Origin: Thalassobacillus devorans
Lineage (GTDB): Bacteria; Bacillota; Bacilli; Bacillales; Halobacillaceae
NCBI RefSeq assembly: GCF_011761345.1
Contig: NZ_JAASRY010000005.1
Location: 248,001-312,000, forward strand
Direction: 5' to 3'
DNA length: 64,000 nt
The notes under the pieces were generated by a model, which saw only the letters and a list, made by a program, of their open reading frames with translations, ran no database searches and was not told where the DNA came from. The position numbers were made by a program, and so were the translations under genes. Every line of letters begins with the position of its first letter. The stretch's first letter is position 1. Shown one piece after another: positions 34,019 through 42,653 of the stretch.

Positions 34019-35163
34019 GAGAAGTAGTGATTGTAGAAGCGGTTCGCAGTCCGGTAGGGAGAAGGAAAGGTCTGCTCAGTGAAAAACGGCCCGATGAGCT
34101 GTTAGGAGATGTACTAAAGGAGCTGATGGACCGGGCGCAACTTGATCCGGGAGTCGTGGAGGATGTTATAGCAGGCTGTGTATCGCAGGTCGGAGAACAA
34201 GGGATGGATATTGCACGCACAGCATTATTGATTGCCGGATTTCCAATAGAAGTACCCGGTGTCACCATCGATCGCCAGTGTGGATCGAGCCAGCAGGCGG
34301 TCCATTTCGGAGCCCAGGCTATTGCGAGTGGAGACATGGAGACAGTCATTGCCTGTGGGGTCGAAAACATGACTCGTGTCCCGATGTTCTCTAATATTCA
34401 AGGGACAGAGCATAGTCGGCGTCTAACCGATAACTATGAAGTCATCAACCAGGGATTGTCAGCCGAACGAATAGCAGAACATTGGGGTTTTTCTAAACAG
34501 GAACTCGACCAGTTCGCTGTGGAAAGCCATGAAAAAGCCTTAACCGCTATTAAAGAAGGGCGTTTCAAAAAAGAAATCATGCCAGTCAAAGATAAAAATG
34601 GAACGGTGAATTTAATGGATACAGACGAAGGTCCCCGTCCAGGAACCTCACTGGAAACCTTGGGAGAATTAAAGCCTGCATTTAAAGAGGGCGGGTTAAT
34701 AACAGCAGGAAATGCCAGCCAAATCAGTGACGGTGCCTCCGCTGTCCTGCTGATGTCGAGGGAGCGAGCGGAGCAGTTAGGGTTAAAACCACGCTTCCGA
34801 ATAGCTTCTCGTTCCGTGGTTGGCTCGGATCCGACATTCATGTTGACAGGGCCGGTGCCTGCCACCTATAAAGTCCTGCAAAAAGCCGGACTTAGTCTAG
34901 AGGATATGGACTTGTTTGAAGTAAATGAAGCATTCGCCCCGGTACCGTTATTCTGGTTGAAAGAGACAGGGGCAGACCCCGCTAAATTAAACGTCAATGG
35001 AGGAGCTATCGCGCTAGGACACCCACTTGGTGCGACCGGAACAAGGCTGATGACTACCTTAGTCCATGAATTGGAGCGGACGGGTAAGCGGTTTGGCCTG
35101 CAGGCGGTATGTGAAGGAATGGGCATGGCAAATGCTACTATCATTGAAAGATTGGAGGAGTAA
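34015..35163 (+). CDS. thiolase (acetyl-CoA C-acyltransferase)
   Basis: Thiolase of 382 residues that cleaves 3-oxoacyl-CoA with CoA. The nucleophile Cys89 lies in DRQCGSSQQAVHFG, the His of VNGGAIALGHPLGATG and the second Cys in AVCEGMGMANATI are in place, and NEAFAPV is present, so all four thiolase signatures are intact. It ends the beta-oxidation cycle encoded by the operon. Degradative rather than biosynthetic use is inferred from the neighbours. Start overlaps the previous gene by four bases. Confidence 0.92.
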   Translation: MREVVIVEAVRSPVGRRKGLLSEKRPDELLGDVLKELMDRAQLDPGVVEDVIAGCVSQVGEQGMDIARTALLIAGFPIEVPGVTIDRQCGSSQQAVHFGAQAIASGDMETVIACGVENMTRVPMFSNIQGTEHSRRLTDNYEVINQGLSAERIAEHWGFSKQELDQFAVESHEKALTAIKEGRFKKEIMPVKDKNGTVNLMDTDEGPRPGTSLETLGELKPAFKEGGLITAGNASQISDGASAVLLMSRERAEQLGLKPRFRIASRSVVGSDPTFMLTGPVPATYKVLQKAGLSLEDMDLFEVNEAFAPVPLFWLKETGADPAKLNVNGGAIALGHPLGATGTRLMTTLVHELERTGKRFGLQAVCEGMGMANATIIERLEE

Positions 35164-35167
35164 GGAA

Positions 35168-35935
35168 ATGAAGTTGGAAAACATTATTGCAGTCGTGACC
35201 GGTGGAGCTTCTGGACTTGGAGAAGCTACCGTCAGAAAAATTATAGCAGCAGGAGGAAGAGCGGTGATTGCGGACAGAAATGAGGAGCGTGCCGCAGACT
35301 TGGCTCAGGAGTTAGGCGACCGTTGTCTTTTCCATCCGACGGATGTCACTTCAGAAACCGAAATTAATCAGTTGCTCGATTTGACTGTTGATCAATTTGG
35401 CAGCATCAATGCAGTCGTCAATTGTGCGGGAATAGCAATTGCAGAGAAGGTGGTCGGGAAAGGTGGAGCCCATGATTTAGGGCGATTTTCAAAAGTGATC
35501 GAGGTCAACTTAATCGGTACCTTCAATATGATCCGCCTTGCGGGAGAGCGAATGCAATCGAATATGGCAAACGAGGATGACGAACGAGGCGTAATCATCA
35601 ATACAGCTTCCGTGGCTGCTTTTGAGGGACAAATTGGACAGGCTGCCTATAGTGCTTCCAAAGGAGGCGTAGCCAGTATGACGCTGCCTGTGGCGAGGGA
35701 GTTTGCCAGGCACGGCATCCGGGTCATGTCGATTGCTCCAGGTTTGTTCGAAACACCAATGTTCGCTACATTACCGGAGTCGGCACGTGAAGCGCTTGGC
35801 AAAATGACGCCTTTCCCGAGCCGATTAGGAAAGCCGGCAGAATATGCGGAACTTGTTTCAAGTATCATAGGAAATCCGATGTTGAACGGGGAGGTGATCC
35901 GTTTAGACGGAGCGATTCGAATGCAGCCGAAATAA
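35168..35935 (+). CDS. HSD10-like 3-hydroxyacyl-CoA dehydrogenase (SDR)
   Basis: SDR of 255 residues from ATG 35168, four bases after the thiolase stop and behind GGAGGAGTAAGG. Cofactor loop VTGGASGLGEAT, NCAGIAIAEK and the catalytic YSASKGG are visible. Long stretches such as RGVIINTASVAAFEGQIGQA and the end LNGEVIRLDGAIRMQPK closely match human HSD17B10, which oxidises 3-hydroxy-2-methylbutyryl-CoA in isoleucine breakdown as well as other 3-hydroxyacyl-CoAs. It probably does the third beta-oxidation step here. The likeness supports 2-methyl-branched or short acyl substrates, though this is inference. Confidence 0.88.
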   Translation: MKLENIIAVVTGGASGLGEATVRKIIAAGGRAVIADRNEERAADLAQELGDRCLFHPTDVTSETEINQLLDLTVDQFGSINAVVNCAGIAIAEKVVGKGGAHDLGRFSKVIEVNLIGTFNMIRLAGERMQSNMANEDDERGVIINTASVAAFEGQIGQAAYSASKGGVASMTLPVAREFARHGIRVMSIAPGLFETPMFATLPESAREALGKMTPFPSRLGKPAEYAELVSSIIGNPMLNGEVIRLDGAIRMQPK

Positions 35936-35987
35936 GGATGTATTTTAAAGGCGATTGGTAATCAACTTTAAAAGGGGAGATGAATCG

Positions 35988-37538
35988 ATGGGACCAACCT
36001 TGCGTAGTATGTTCGAACAGACGGTAGCGAAATATCCAGATAAAGAGGGCTTGGTGGATGTAAAGTCAGGTAAGCGATGGACATATCAGGAGTGGGATGA
36101 AGAGGTCAATTGTCTGGCGAATACATTGAAAGATGCCGGAGTGGAAAAAGGGGATAAAGTCTCGACTGTCTTGTTCAATACGGCAGAATTTGCAACCACC
36201 TTGTTCGCCTGTATGAAAATAGGCGCAGTGTTCAATCCGATTAATTTCCGGTTAACCGGAAAAGAAATAACCTTCATTCTTCAGGATGCGGCACCGAAAG
36301 TTGTCATTTTTGAGAATGCGACACATCAGCAGGTGGCCCAGGCAGCGAAAGAAGTACGTGGTGTACAGTTTTGGTCAATCGATCAGCATGAACTGGACTT
36401 TGCCGTTAACTTCCAAGGTCAAATCGAAGGAGCATCGCGAGACAGGCCTGACTGCGAGCTGGATGAGAATGATGTCTATGCCATTATGTACACATCAGGG
36501 ACGACTGGTCTTCCAAAAGGTGTGCTGCATACGCACCGTGATATGATCGATCAGGGCCTGATTATGGGAGCTGTGATGCAGGTGACGGATAAAGAGAGGG
36601 GGCTCAGTGTGGCTCCAATGTTTCATTGTGCCGAGCTGCACTGCGCCTTTTTCCCGCGGCTGATGATGGGGGGCACTAATATCATCATGCATCATTTCGA
36701 GCCTAAGCCGCTTATTCAGACAGTCAAAGAAGAAGCGATCACCACTTTTTTCGCCGCTCCCACGATGTGGAATATGATGCTCCAGGAGGATTTATCGGAC
36801 GCGGACTTTACATCTCTTAATAAAGGACTGTACGGCGGGGCTCCGATGGCTCCTGCGTTGGTGAAAAAACTTCATGAACAGCTCGGCATTCGTTTATTCG
36901 AGGCTTATGGCATGACAGAAATGGGTCCTGCAATCACCGTTTTAACGGAAGACGAACAGCTGGACAAAGCAGGTTCAGCCGGGCGGGCTCTAATCAACCA
37001 CGAAGTCAGAGTTGTGCGAACACGGGAGGATGGGCCGGCTGACCCGGAAGATATTTGTGAGCCTGGAGAACTTGGAGAGATCATTGTCCAGGGACCGAGC
37101 ATGATGCCTGGCTATTACAACCGTCCCGAAGCTACCGAAGAAGCAATGTATAAGGGCTGGTACCACTCCGGTGATATCGGTTCCTTCGATGAAGAAGGCT
37201 ACCTTTGGGTAAGCGACCGGGTCAAGGATATGATCATTTCCGGCGGCGAGAACATCTACTCTAGAGAAGTCGAAGATGTGTTATTCGATCATGAAAAGGT
37301 GATGGATGCTGCTGTCATCGGTGAACCAGATGAAATGTGGGGAGAACGTGTCGTCGCCTACATTGTTAAAAAAGATGGATCTCTTACCGACAAAGAACTG
37401 GATGAATTTTGCACCGCTACGGAACGCCTGGCCCGCTATAAACGGCCCAGACGCTATGAATTCGTTGAAGAATTACCACGTAACGCGAGCGGGAAGCTCC
37501 AGAAGTTTAAGTTAAGGGAAAAGTTGAAACACGTATAA
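35988..37538 (+). CDS. AMP-forming acyl-CoA synthetase
   Basis: Acyl-CoA synthetase of about 516 residues from ATG 35988 (AAAGGGGAGATG site). The motifs are complete: P-loop IMYTSGTTGLPKGVLHTH, EAYGMTEMGPAI, the ribose-binding YHSGDIGSFDEEGYLWVSDR with KDMIISGGENIYSREVE, and the catalytic C-terminal Lys in NASGKLQKFKLR. It activates a medium- or branched-chain carboxylic acid. Two CoA ligases (this and the PaaK-type), a CoA-transferase and an importer in the same region indicate growth on one or more exogenous acids. Last gene of the operon. Confidence 0.92.
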   Translation: MGPTLRSMFEQTVAKYPDKEGLVDVKSGKRWTYQEWDEEVNCLANTLKDAGVEKGDKVSTVLFNTAEFATTLFACMKIGAVFNPINFRLTGKEITFILQDAAPKVVIFENATHQQVAQAAKEVRGVQFWSIDQHELDFAVNFQGQIEGASRDRPDCELDENDVYAIMYTSGTTGLPKGVLHTHRDMIDQGLIMGAVMQVTDKERGLSVAPMFHCAELHCAFFPRLMMGGTNIIMHHFEPKPLIQTVKEEAITTFFAAPTMWNMMLQEDLSDADFTSLNKGLYGGAPMAPALVKKLHEQLGIRLFEAYGMTEMGPAITVLTEDEQLDKAGSAGRALINHEVRVVRTREDGPADPEDICEPGELGEIIVQGPSMMPGYYNRPEATEEAMYKGWYHSGDIGSFDEEGYLWVSDRVKDMIISGGENIYSREVEDVLFDHEKVMDAAVIGEPDEMWGERVVAYIVKKDGSLTDKELDEFCTATERLARYKRPRRYEFVEELPRNASGKLQKFKLREKLKHV

Positions 37539-37683
37539 GGTAATGTGCAGTCAGAGGCAGGGCGACTTTGCCTCTTGAATTATCATGAAGTAAAAATAGG
37601 CCAGTAACCTTCCAGGCATCCTATACATATACATATGGTATACGCCCAAGCATAGGAAGTTAATATTTATGGGAGGTTACGGT

Positions 37684-38283
37684 ATGAATAAAAATAACAT
37701 GGGGGATCCGATTCAGCTCCAGCAGAAGATCATTCATTTCAAAGCAGAGCTGGCAAAGTATAAAGAAAAGGTAAAAGATTATCAGGAAAACTACCATTAT
37801 GCGCAGCTTGACGACCTGAAAGAACAAAATATCCAGCTGCTAGAGGACAAAGCCGCATTGGATTACCAGGTAGAAAAGATGGAGCAGGAGCTTCGTGCCG
37901 CCGAAGAAATCATCGCAGAACAACAAAGTGACCGTTCACGACTGCAAATCAAAAACAAATCATTGCAAGAGCTGCTTCAAAAGCAGGAGAGCGAATTCCG
38001 CGTTCAGAAGGAAAATCTCACTTTTAGAATTGAACACCTCTTAAAAGAAAAAGAGAAAGTCCAAAACAAACTCATCGAGTTGGAGCAATCCAATCGTGCC
38101 CTTAACGATAAGAATACGAAAATCACCAAAGAGCTCGAAGGTAAAAGAAATTCGAAGAAAGATAGTAAAGAATGGGATAAATGGAAGCAGGCAAAAGAAG
38201 AAACAATTGAAGCGCTGACCCAGGATAATATGATTTTGAAAGCTCAAGTAGAAAAATTAAAGCAGAAGCTGGAATCCAATTAA
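37684..38283 (+). CDS. coiled-coil protein of unknown function
   Basis: About 199 residues from ATG 37684 after GGGAGGTTACGGT. Nearly the whole length (about 12-198) is one alpha-helical heptad pattern rich in Lys, Glu and Gln (QQKIIHFKAELAKYKEKVKD and similar). No signal peptide, membrane helix or enzymatic motif is present. Such proteins in Bacilli are often structural or divisome/spore-associated, but I recognise no named family. It is monocistronic with a strong terminator. Confidence 0.75.
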   Translation: MNKNNMGDPIQLQQKIIHFKAELAKYKEKVKDYQENYHYAQLDDLKEQNIQLLEDKAALDYQVEKMEQELRAAEEIIAEQQSDRSRLQIKNKSLQELLQKQESEFRVQKENLTFRIEHLLKEKEKVQNKLIELEQSNRALNDKNTKITKELEGKRNSKKDSKEWDKWKQAKEETIEALTQDNMILKAQVEKLKQKLESN

Positions 38284-38288
38284 AAATA

Positions 38289-38330
38289 GCCAAAAAGCAG
38301 TGGGAAAATCCACTGCTTTTTGGCGTTTTT
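38289..38330 (+). terminator. intrinsic terminator
   Basis: GCCAAAAAGCAGTGG pairs with CCACTGCTTTTTGGC (15 bp) and is followed by G and T5. Confidence 0.95.
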
Positions 38331-38445
38331 GAAATGTAAGCGGTTAATTAGAAAGAATACATAAAATTTTCAGAAAAGATGTTGTTTTTTGTCTAATTCC
38401 GTTATAGAATACTTCCTATCACTCGATTTGAAGGGAGGCTCAGCG

Positions 38446-39891
38446 ATGCTTACATTTGTTGCATCCATCGCATTATTACTTACAGGTTATTTCGTTTACG
38501 CAAAGGTGGTCGAACGAATTTTCGGCATTGACGACCAACAAGAAACGCCAGCATACAGAAACAATGACGGCTTCGATTACATGCCGATGAGCTGGTGGAA
38601 GGCAAGTTTGATCCAGCTGCTGAATATCGCTGGGCTTGGTCCGATTTTTGGAGCAATATTGGGAGCGTTATATGGTCCCGTTGCATTTATCTGGATCGTA
38701 GTGGGCTCGATTTTTGCAGGAGCTGTACATGACTATTTTTCAGGCATGTTATCACTTCGGCATAATGGAGCACAGTATCCGACTCTCGTTGGAAAATATT
38801 TAGGAAAACATGCAAAATCTATTATTAATCTACTATCCATAGCTTTAATGATTCTGGTAGCTGCCGCTTTTACAGCAGGACCGGCTCAACTGATGGCGGA
38901 AGTTACCCCACTGGGATTCCTGGCTTCCTTATTGATCATTTTCGCTTACTTTTTAATCGCGACAGTTTTGCCGGTGAATAAAATCATCGGTAAAGTCTAC
39001 CCTGTTTTTGGTGCCGTATTGATTTTCATGGCAGTGGCAATCGGAGTTGGCTTATTCTTTTTCGATAACCCGGTACCCAACTTGACAGTAAGCAACTTTC
39101 ACCCGGACAATCTGCCAGTTTGGCCTTTACTGATGGTTACTATTTCCTGTGGCGCTATTTCCGGTTTCCATAGTACTCAGAGCCCGATCCTTGCCCGTAC
39201 ACTGAAAAAGGAAAGTGAAGGCCGTAAAGTATTCTACGGTGCCATGATCGCTGAAGGGGTCATCGCCTTGATATGGGCAGCAGCAGGTATGGCTTTCTTC
39301 GGGAGCACTGGTGGGCTGCAGGAAGCATTGTCAGCAGGCGGACCTGCTGGTGTAGTCAATGAAATCAGCACAACTACTCTTGGAACATTGGGCGGCATAC
39401 TGGCCATTCTTGGCGTTATCATCCTGCCAATCACAACAGGGGATACAGCGCTTCGTTCTTCGCGGATGATGCTGGCTGATCTGTTGAAGCAAGTAAGTAA
39501 AAAAGAATTGAAAGGAAACTGGGCTAAAATCGGTCTCGTCTTCCCTGTAGCGATTCCGACGTTTTTATTGACACAAATGGACTACAGCTTCCTGTGGCGT
39601 TATGTCGGCTGGTCCAATCAGGTTGTCGCTACCGTCATGCTATGGACAGCGGCGATGTATTTGCTGCAGAGCAAAAAGTTCCACTGGATTGCCAGTGTAC
39701 CGGCGTTATTTATGACTGCTGTTGTCAGTACGTATATCTTTTATGCTCCTGAAGGCTTCGGGTTAGCTTATTCGACATCCATGATCATCGGTTCGGTAAT
39801 CTGGCTGGCAGTAACTGCCTGGTTTGTCGTTCAAATCATAAAACATAAAGGAATGCTTAATAAAGAAATAGCTGCTAGAAAAGCAAGCTGA
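38446..39891 (+). CDS. CstA-family carbon starvation carrier (short form)
   Basis: Integral membrane protein of about 481 residues from ATG 38446, chosen for GAAGGGAGGC before it. It has about 12-13 helices and the CstA core (NIAGLGPIFGAILGALYGPVAF near the N-terminus, HDYFSGMLSLRHNG, and FHSTQSPILARTL). It is shorter than E. coli CstA (about 700 residues), matching the short CstA-like group of Firmicutes. Family members take up pyruvate or peptides in carbon starvation. Substrate here is open. It has its own terminator and no regulator next to it. Confidence 0.85.
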   Translation: MLTFVASIALLLTGYFVYAKVVERIFGIDDQQETPAYRNNDGFDYMPMSWWKASLIQLLNIAGLGPIFGAILGALYGPVAFIWIVVGSIFAGAVHDYFSGMLSLRHNGAQYPTLVGKYLGKHAKSIINLLSIALMILVAAAFTAGPAQLMAEVTPLGFLASLLIIFAYFLIATVLPVNKIIGKVYPVFGAVLIFMAVAIGVGLFFFDNPVPNLTVSNFHPDNLPVWPLLMVTISCGAISGFHSTQSPILARTLKKESEGRKVFYGAMIAEGVIALIWAAAGMAFFGSTGGLQEALSAGGPAGVVNEISTTTLGTLGGILAILGVIILPITTGDTALRSSRMMLADLLKQVSKKELKGNWAKIGLVFPVAIPTFLLTQMDYSFLWRYVGWSNQVVATVMLWTAAMYLLQSKKFHWIASVPALFMTAVVSTYIFYAPEGFGLAYSTSMIIGSVIWLAVTAWFVVQIIKHKGMLNKEIAARKAS

Positions 39892-39896
39892 TTATA

Positions 39897-39936
39897 CAAA
39901 ACCCTGATCCTTTGTTAGCAGGATTGGGGTTTTTCT
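39897..39936. terminator. terminator between convergent genes
   Basis: AAAACCC-ATCCT pairs with AGGAT-GGGTTTT around a ~10-base loop, followed by T-rich sequence. It lies between the stops of the CstA-like and LysM genes and may serve both. Confidence 0.8.
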
Positions 39937-39939
39937 GTA

Positions 39940-40737
39940 CTAAAAAGTTATCGGAATCCGGACAAGGTCCTGAATGCTGTTGTCTTTGGCACTTCTGCTA
40001 TATACCCCCACTTCCCCCGTACTGCTTGTTGGCTGCCGGTCAAAAGGAAGCGTGCTGCTGAAGAAACCGTAAGCAGGCGCCCCCTCGGAAGCGGTAGTGA
40101 AGCGTTCCCGGGAAACGACTATATTATTATTGTCCCTTACTTGATGCTGGACGGAAGCCTCAAACACCCTGGCATATCCTTCTACTCGCTGCCCGCCCCT
40201 AATTTTGTTTCCTGGAAGCGGCGTAGTAACAAATATATTTGTAGAAGTAGGAAGAGGAATAACAATATGATAGCCAGGCCATATGATGTCTCTCTGGAAA
40301 CCAGGCCTGTCACTGTTTGCCTTTTCAATCGCCTCGATAGTTGTACCAAATCGAGTGGCGATACGATAAAGGGTGTCCCCCGTTTCAACTTCATACGTAA
40401 ACGCAGGAACAAGCAGCAGCTGATCAATATATATAAGGTTCGGATTATTGATGTTATTAATCCCTGCAAGCAACTCTACGGAAGTTTGAAAAGAAGCTGC
40501 AACTCCTCGCAAACCGTCTCCAGGAAATACCACATAGCTCATAATTGCAGGTTGTTCCCCGGTAGGGACAATCAGGACATCTTCAGGGAAAATCAAGCCA
40601 CGATCTGTAACAGGTGGGTACAAATGGTTGGCCTGTTCAATCGCTTCAATCGTACTGCCGAACCTCCGGGCAATCGAATATAATGTATCCCCGCGCTTGA
40701 TTGTGTACATATAGCTTTTTTGCTGAATAATTGGCAA
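39940..40737 (-). CDS. LysM-Gmad2 protein, probably spore-associated
   Basis: About 265 residues from TTG 40737, seven bases after GAGGAGGT; the GTG at 40746 sits inside that site. Three LysM repeats bind peptidoglycan (about 10-58: YTIKRGDTLYSIARRFG; about 65-110; about 113-163: YEVETGDTLYRIATRFG). The C-terminal ~90 residues are a Gmad2 Ig-like domain (RVEGYARVFEASVQHQVRD, SAKDNSIQDLVRIPITF), known from spore germination proteins such as GerM neighbours. No signal peptide is present, as in many spore coat or cortex LysM proteins made in the mother cell. Divergent from the coat protein gene, which supports a spore role. Confidence 0.85.
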   Translation of the reverse strand: MPIIQQKSYMYTIKRGDTLYSIARRFGSTIEAIEQANHLYPPVTDRGLIFPEDVLIVPTGEQPAIMSYVVFPGDGLRGVAASFQTSVELLAGINNINNPNLIYIDQLLLVPAFTYEVETGDTLYRIATRFGTTIEAIEKANSDRPGFQRDIIWPGYHIVIPLPTSTNIFVTTPLPGNKIRGGQRVEGYARVFEASVQHQVRDNNNIVVSRERFTTASEGAPAYGFFSSTLPFDRQPTSSTGEVGVYSRSAKDNSIQDLVRIPITF

Positions 40738-40911
40738 AATACACACCTCCTCACTTAGAAGCTATGTGAAAAAATATAGGAAAAGAACGAAAATACTCCG
40801 TCACCGAGGGGCAATTCCAATGTGCAACTGTCTATTCAACTATCATTCTTCAGAACAGGCACCCATTTTTTTGATAAATAGACGATTGTACAGCCATTAC
40901 TGTCAATTCTC

Positions 40912-40920
40912 CATAGATTA
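40912..40920 (+). promoter_or_regulatory. candidate sigma-K -10 box of the coat gene
   Basis: CATAGATTA matches the sigma-K -10 consensus CATANNNTA about 40 bp before the coat protein start. I could not place a matching -35 AC at ideal spacing. Confidence 0.45.
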
Positions 40921-40960
40921 TTAGTGCAGTAAAATAATCAAGAAAAAGGAGAGATATTTA

Positions 40961-41521
40961 ATGAGCTGTGGAAAACATGATTTTGACACCTGCGTATGTG
41001 AGACGGTTCGTAAAATCATCAAAGCACAAGATGAAGTAGCTGGCGTAGGAGATGATTGTTGTGATACAGGGTGTGAGCAGTCCATTCGTGACTTGCTTTC
41101 ACCAGTAGGAAACGGCAATGGTCCAACTACAATCCCATTCTTTCTATATTGTAAAGGTGACTGTGACCCATTTATCGGAAGTGGGGTAACTCGTCAACGA
41201 CTCGGCATGTCTCAAAACTTTGCGTTCCAATGTGTGGAATCGCCTATCTTCCGAGCGAAAAAATTCGTAGATAAAGATGAGTGCTGCGTACAATTGGAGT
41301 TGTTATTGCCAGTAAACGAAGGTGGGCAAACCCCTGGACCAGGCGGAGATACCGTTTGTGATTTCTTCCCTGGTAATGCTGTCAGAGACTTCCTGGCAAC
41401 TGGAATCTGTATTACAGTTGACTTAGATTGCTTCTGTGGTATTGCTTGCTTAGACCCTGTAACGCCTCTACCTTCTTCAGAATTAACTATGGCAGCTGCT
41501 GATGCTTCTAAAAATTGCTAA
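40961..41521 (+). CDS. cotZ: CotY/CotZ-family spore coat protein
   Basis: Cysteine-rich protein of 186 residues (MSCGKHDFDTCVCETVRKII at the start) matching the CotY/CotZ/ExsY family. These proteins cross-link into a two-dimensional crust or exosporium lattice on the spore surface in late sporulation. Fifteen or so cysteines, a central IPFFLYCKGDCDPFIGSGV stretch and the end CFCGIACLDPVTPL are typical. Ribosome site AAAGGAGAG precedes the ATG. Only one copy is in this window, so CotY and CotZ cannot be told apart with certainty. It is the clearest evidence that the organism forms spores. Confidence 0.92.
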   Translation: MSCGKHDFDTCVCETVRKIIKAQDEVAGVGDDCCDTGCEQSIRDLLSPVGNGNGPTTIPFFLYCKGDCDPFIGSGVTRQRLGMSQNFAFQCVESPIFRAKKFVDKDECCVQLELLLPVNEGGQTPGPGGDTVCDFFPGNAVRDFLATGICITVDLDCFCGIACLDPVTPLPSSELTMAAADASKNC

Positions 41522-41530
41522 GTAATAAGA

Positions 41531-41570
41531 AAGACAGCCAAAGGATGTATGATCCTTTGGCTGTCTTATT
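41531..41570 (+). terminator. intrinsic terminator after the coat gene
   Basis: A 16-bp perfect stem (AAGACAGCCAAAGGAT with its complement) around five bases, then ATTT. Confidence 0.93.
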
Positions 41571-41648
41571 TACATAAATTGATAATTTAGAATTGACTGA
41601 TAATTATATACTTATATATAATTCAGGAAAGGTATTGGGGGTGGTGGA

Positions 41649-42629
41649 ATGGAAAGTGTACAAACAGCTGATGTGACATTCAGAGATATTTGGAGAGCTA
41701 AAAAGCGTATTGCCACAATCGCAACTAAGACTCCATTGCTTTTTTCTCAACCTTTGTCTGATAGAATGGGGTCTCATGTCTATATTAAGCTTGAGAATAT
41801 GCAGCCGACAGGGGCTTTTAAACTAAGGGGAGCAGCAAACAAAATGTTATCTTTGACCGAGGAAGAGCGAAAAAAAGGGGTTGCTACCTTTTCAACAGGA
41901 AATCATGGGATTGCTGTTGCCTATGTCGCAGGAAAGAATAATATTCCCGCAACGGTCTGTATTTCGAAAAGAGTACCCCAGGAAAAGGTGAAAAAACTGA
42001 AAGAGCTTGGCGCCCATGTAGAAATCGTCGGTGACAACCAGGACGATGCCGAGCAATACTGCTATGAGCTTGAAAAGCAATCAGGCATAACGGTAGTCAA
42101 GCCGTTCGATGACCCAGAAGTGATCGCCGGACAGGGAACAATTGGTTTAGAGATACTAGAAGATTGTCCAGAGATTGACCAGGCTATCATTCCATTATCT
42201 GGCGGTGGATTACTTGCCGGGATCAGTCTGGCTTTAAAGACAACCGATCCTCAGATAAATATCACAGGAGTTTCTATGGAGCAGGGTGCGGTCATGCATG
42301 AAAGCCTCAAACATGGCAAGCCCATCGTTTTGAAAGAAGCAGATACATTAGCCGATAGCCTGCTGGGTGGTCTTGGTCCGGATAATCGCTATACTTTTTC
42401 AATGGTGAAGCAATTAATGGATGAGAGCGTGCTTGTATCAGAGGATTCGATTGCAAAAGGGATAATGTTTATGCTGGAATATCATAAAATGGCAATAGAG
42501 GGGGCAGCCGGAGCAGGAATTGGCTGGCTGCTGGGAGAAGAAAGTAATAAATATAAAAATATTGTCCTAGTCATCAGCGGAAACAATGTCGATCACGACA
42601 CGATCCGTTCCTTGACCGGCAAGTATTAG
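41649..42629 (+). CDS. eutB: EutB, hydroxyectoine-utilisation dehydratase
   Basis: PLP-dependent fold-type II enzyme of 326 residues in the threonine dehydratase family. The PLP lysine is Lys58 in PTGAFKLRGAANK, and the phosphate-binding loop is LSGGGLLAGI. There is no C-terminal ACT regulatory domain, so it is a catabolic form. The segment GVSMEQGAVMHESLKHGKP and the later KEADTLADSLLGGLG are typical of EutB, proposed to eliminate water from hydroxyectoine-derived intermediates. The neighbours DoeA/EutD and EutC support this over plain threonine or serine dehydratase. GTATTGGGGGTGGTGGA precedes the ATG. First gene of the ectoine locus. Confidence 0.85.
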   Translation: MESVQTADVTFRDIWRAKKRIATIATKTPLLFSQPLSDRMGSHVYIKLENMQPTGAFKLRGAANKMLSLTEEERKKGVATFSTGNHGIAVAYVAGKNNIPATVCISKRVPQEKVKKLKELGAHVEIVGDNQDDAEQYCYELEKQSGITVVKPFDDPEVIAGQGTIGLEILEDCPEIDQAIIPLSGGGLLAGISLALKTTDPQINITGVSMEQGAVMHESLKHGKPIVLKEADTLADSLLGGLGPDNRYTFSMVKQLMDESVLVSEDSIAKGIMFMLEYHKMAIEGAAGAGIGWLLGEESNKYKNIVLVISGNNVDHDTIRSLTGKY

Positions 42630-42653
42630 TTTAACAAGGGTGAGGTGGGGGAT

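Noticed and set aside
33759-34370. 203-codon minus-strand frame across the CoA-transferase/thiolase junction
   Set aside because: Ser/Thr/Pro-rich shadow of two overlapping, well-supported genes.
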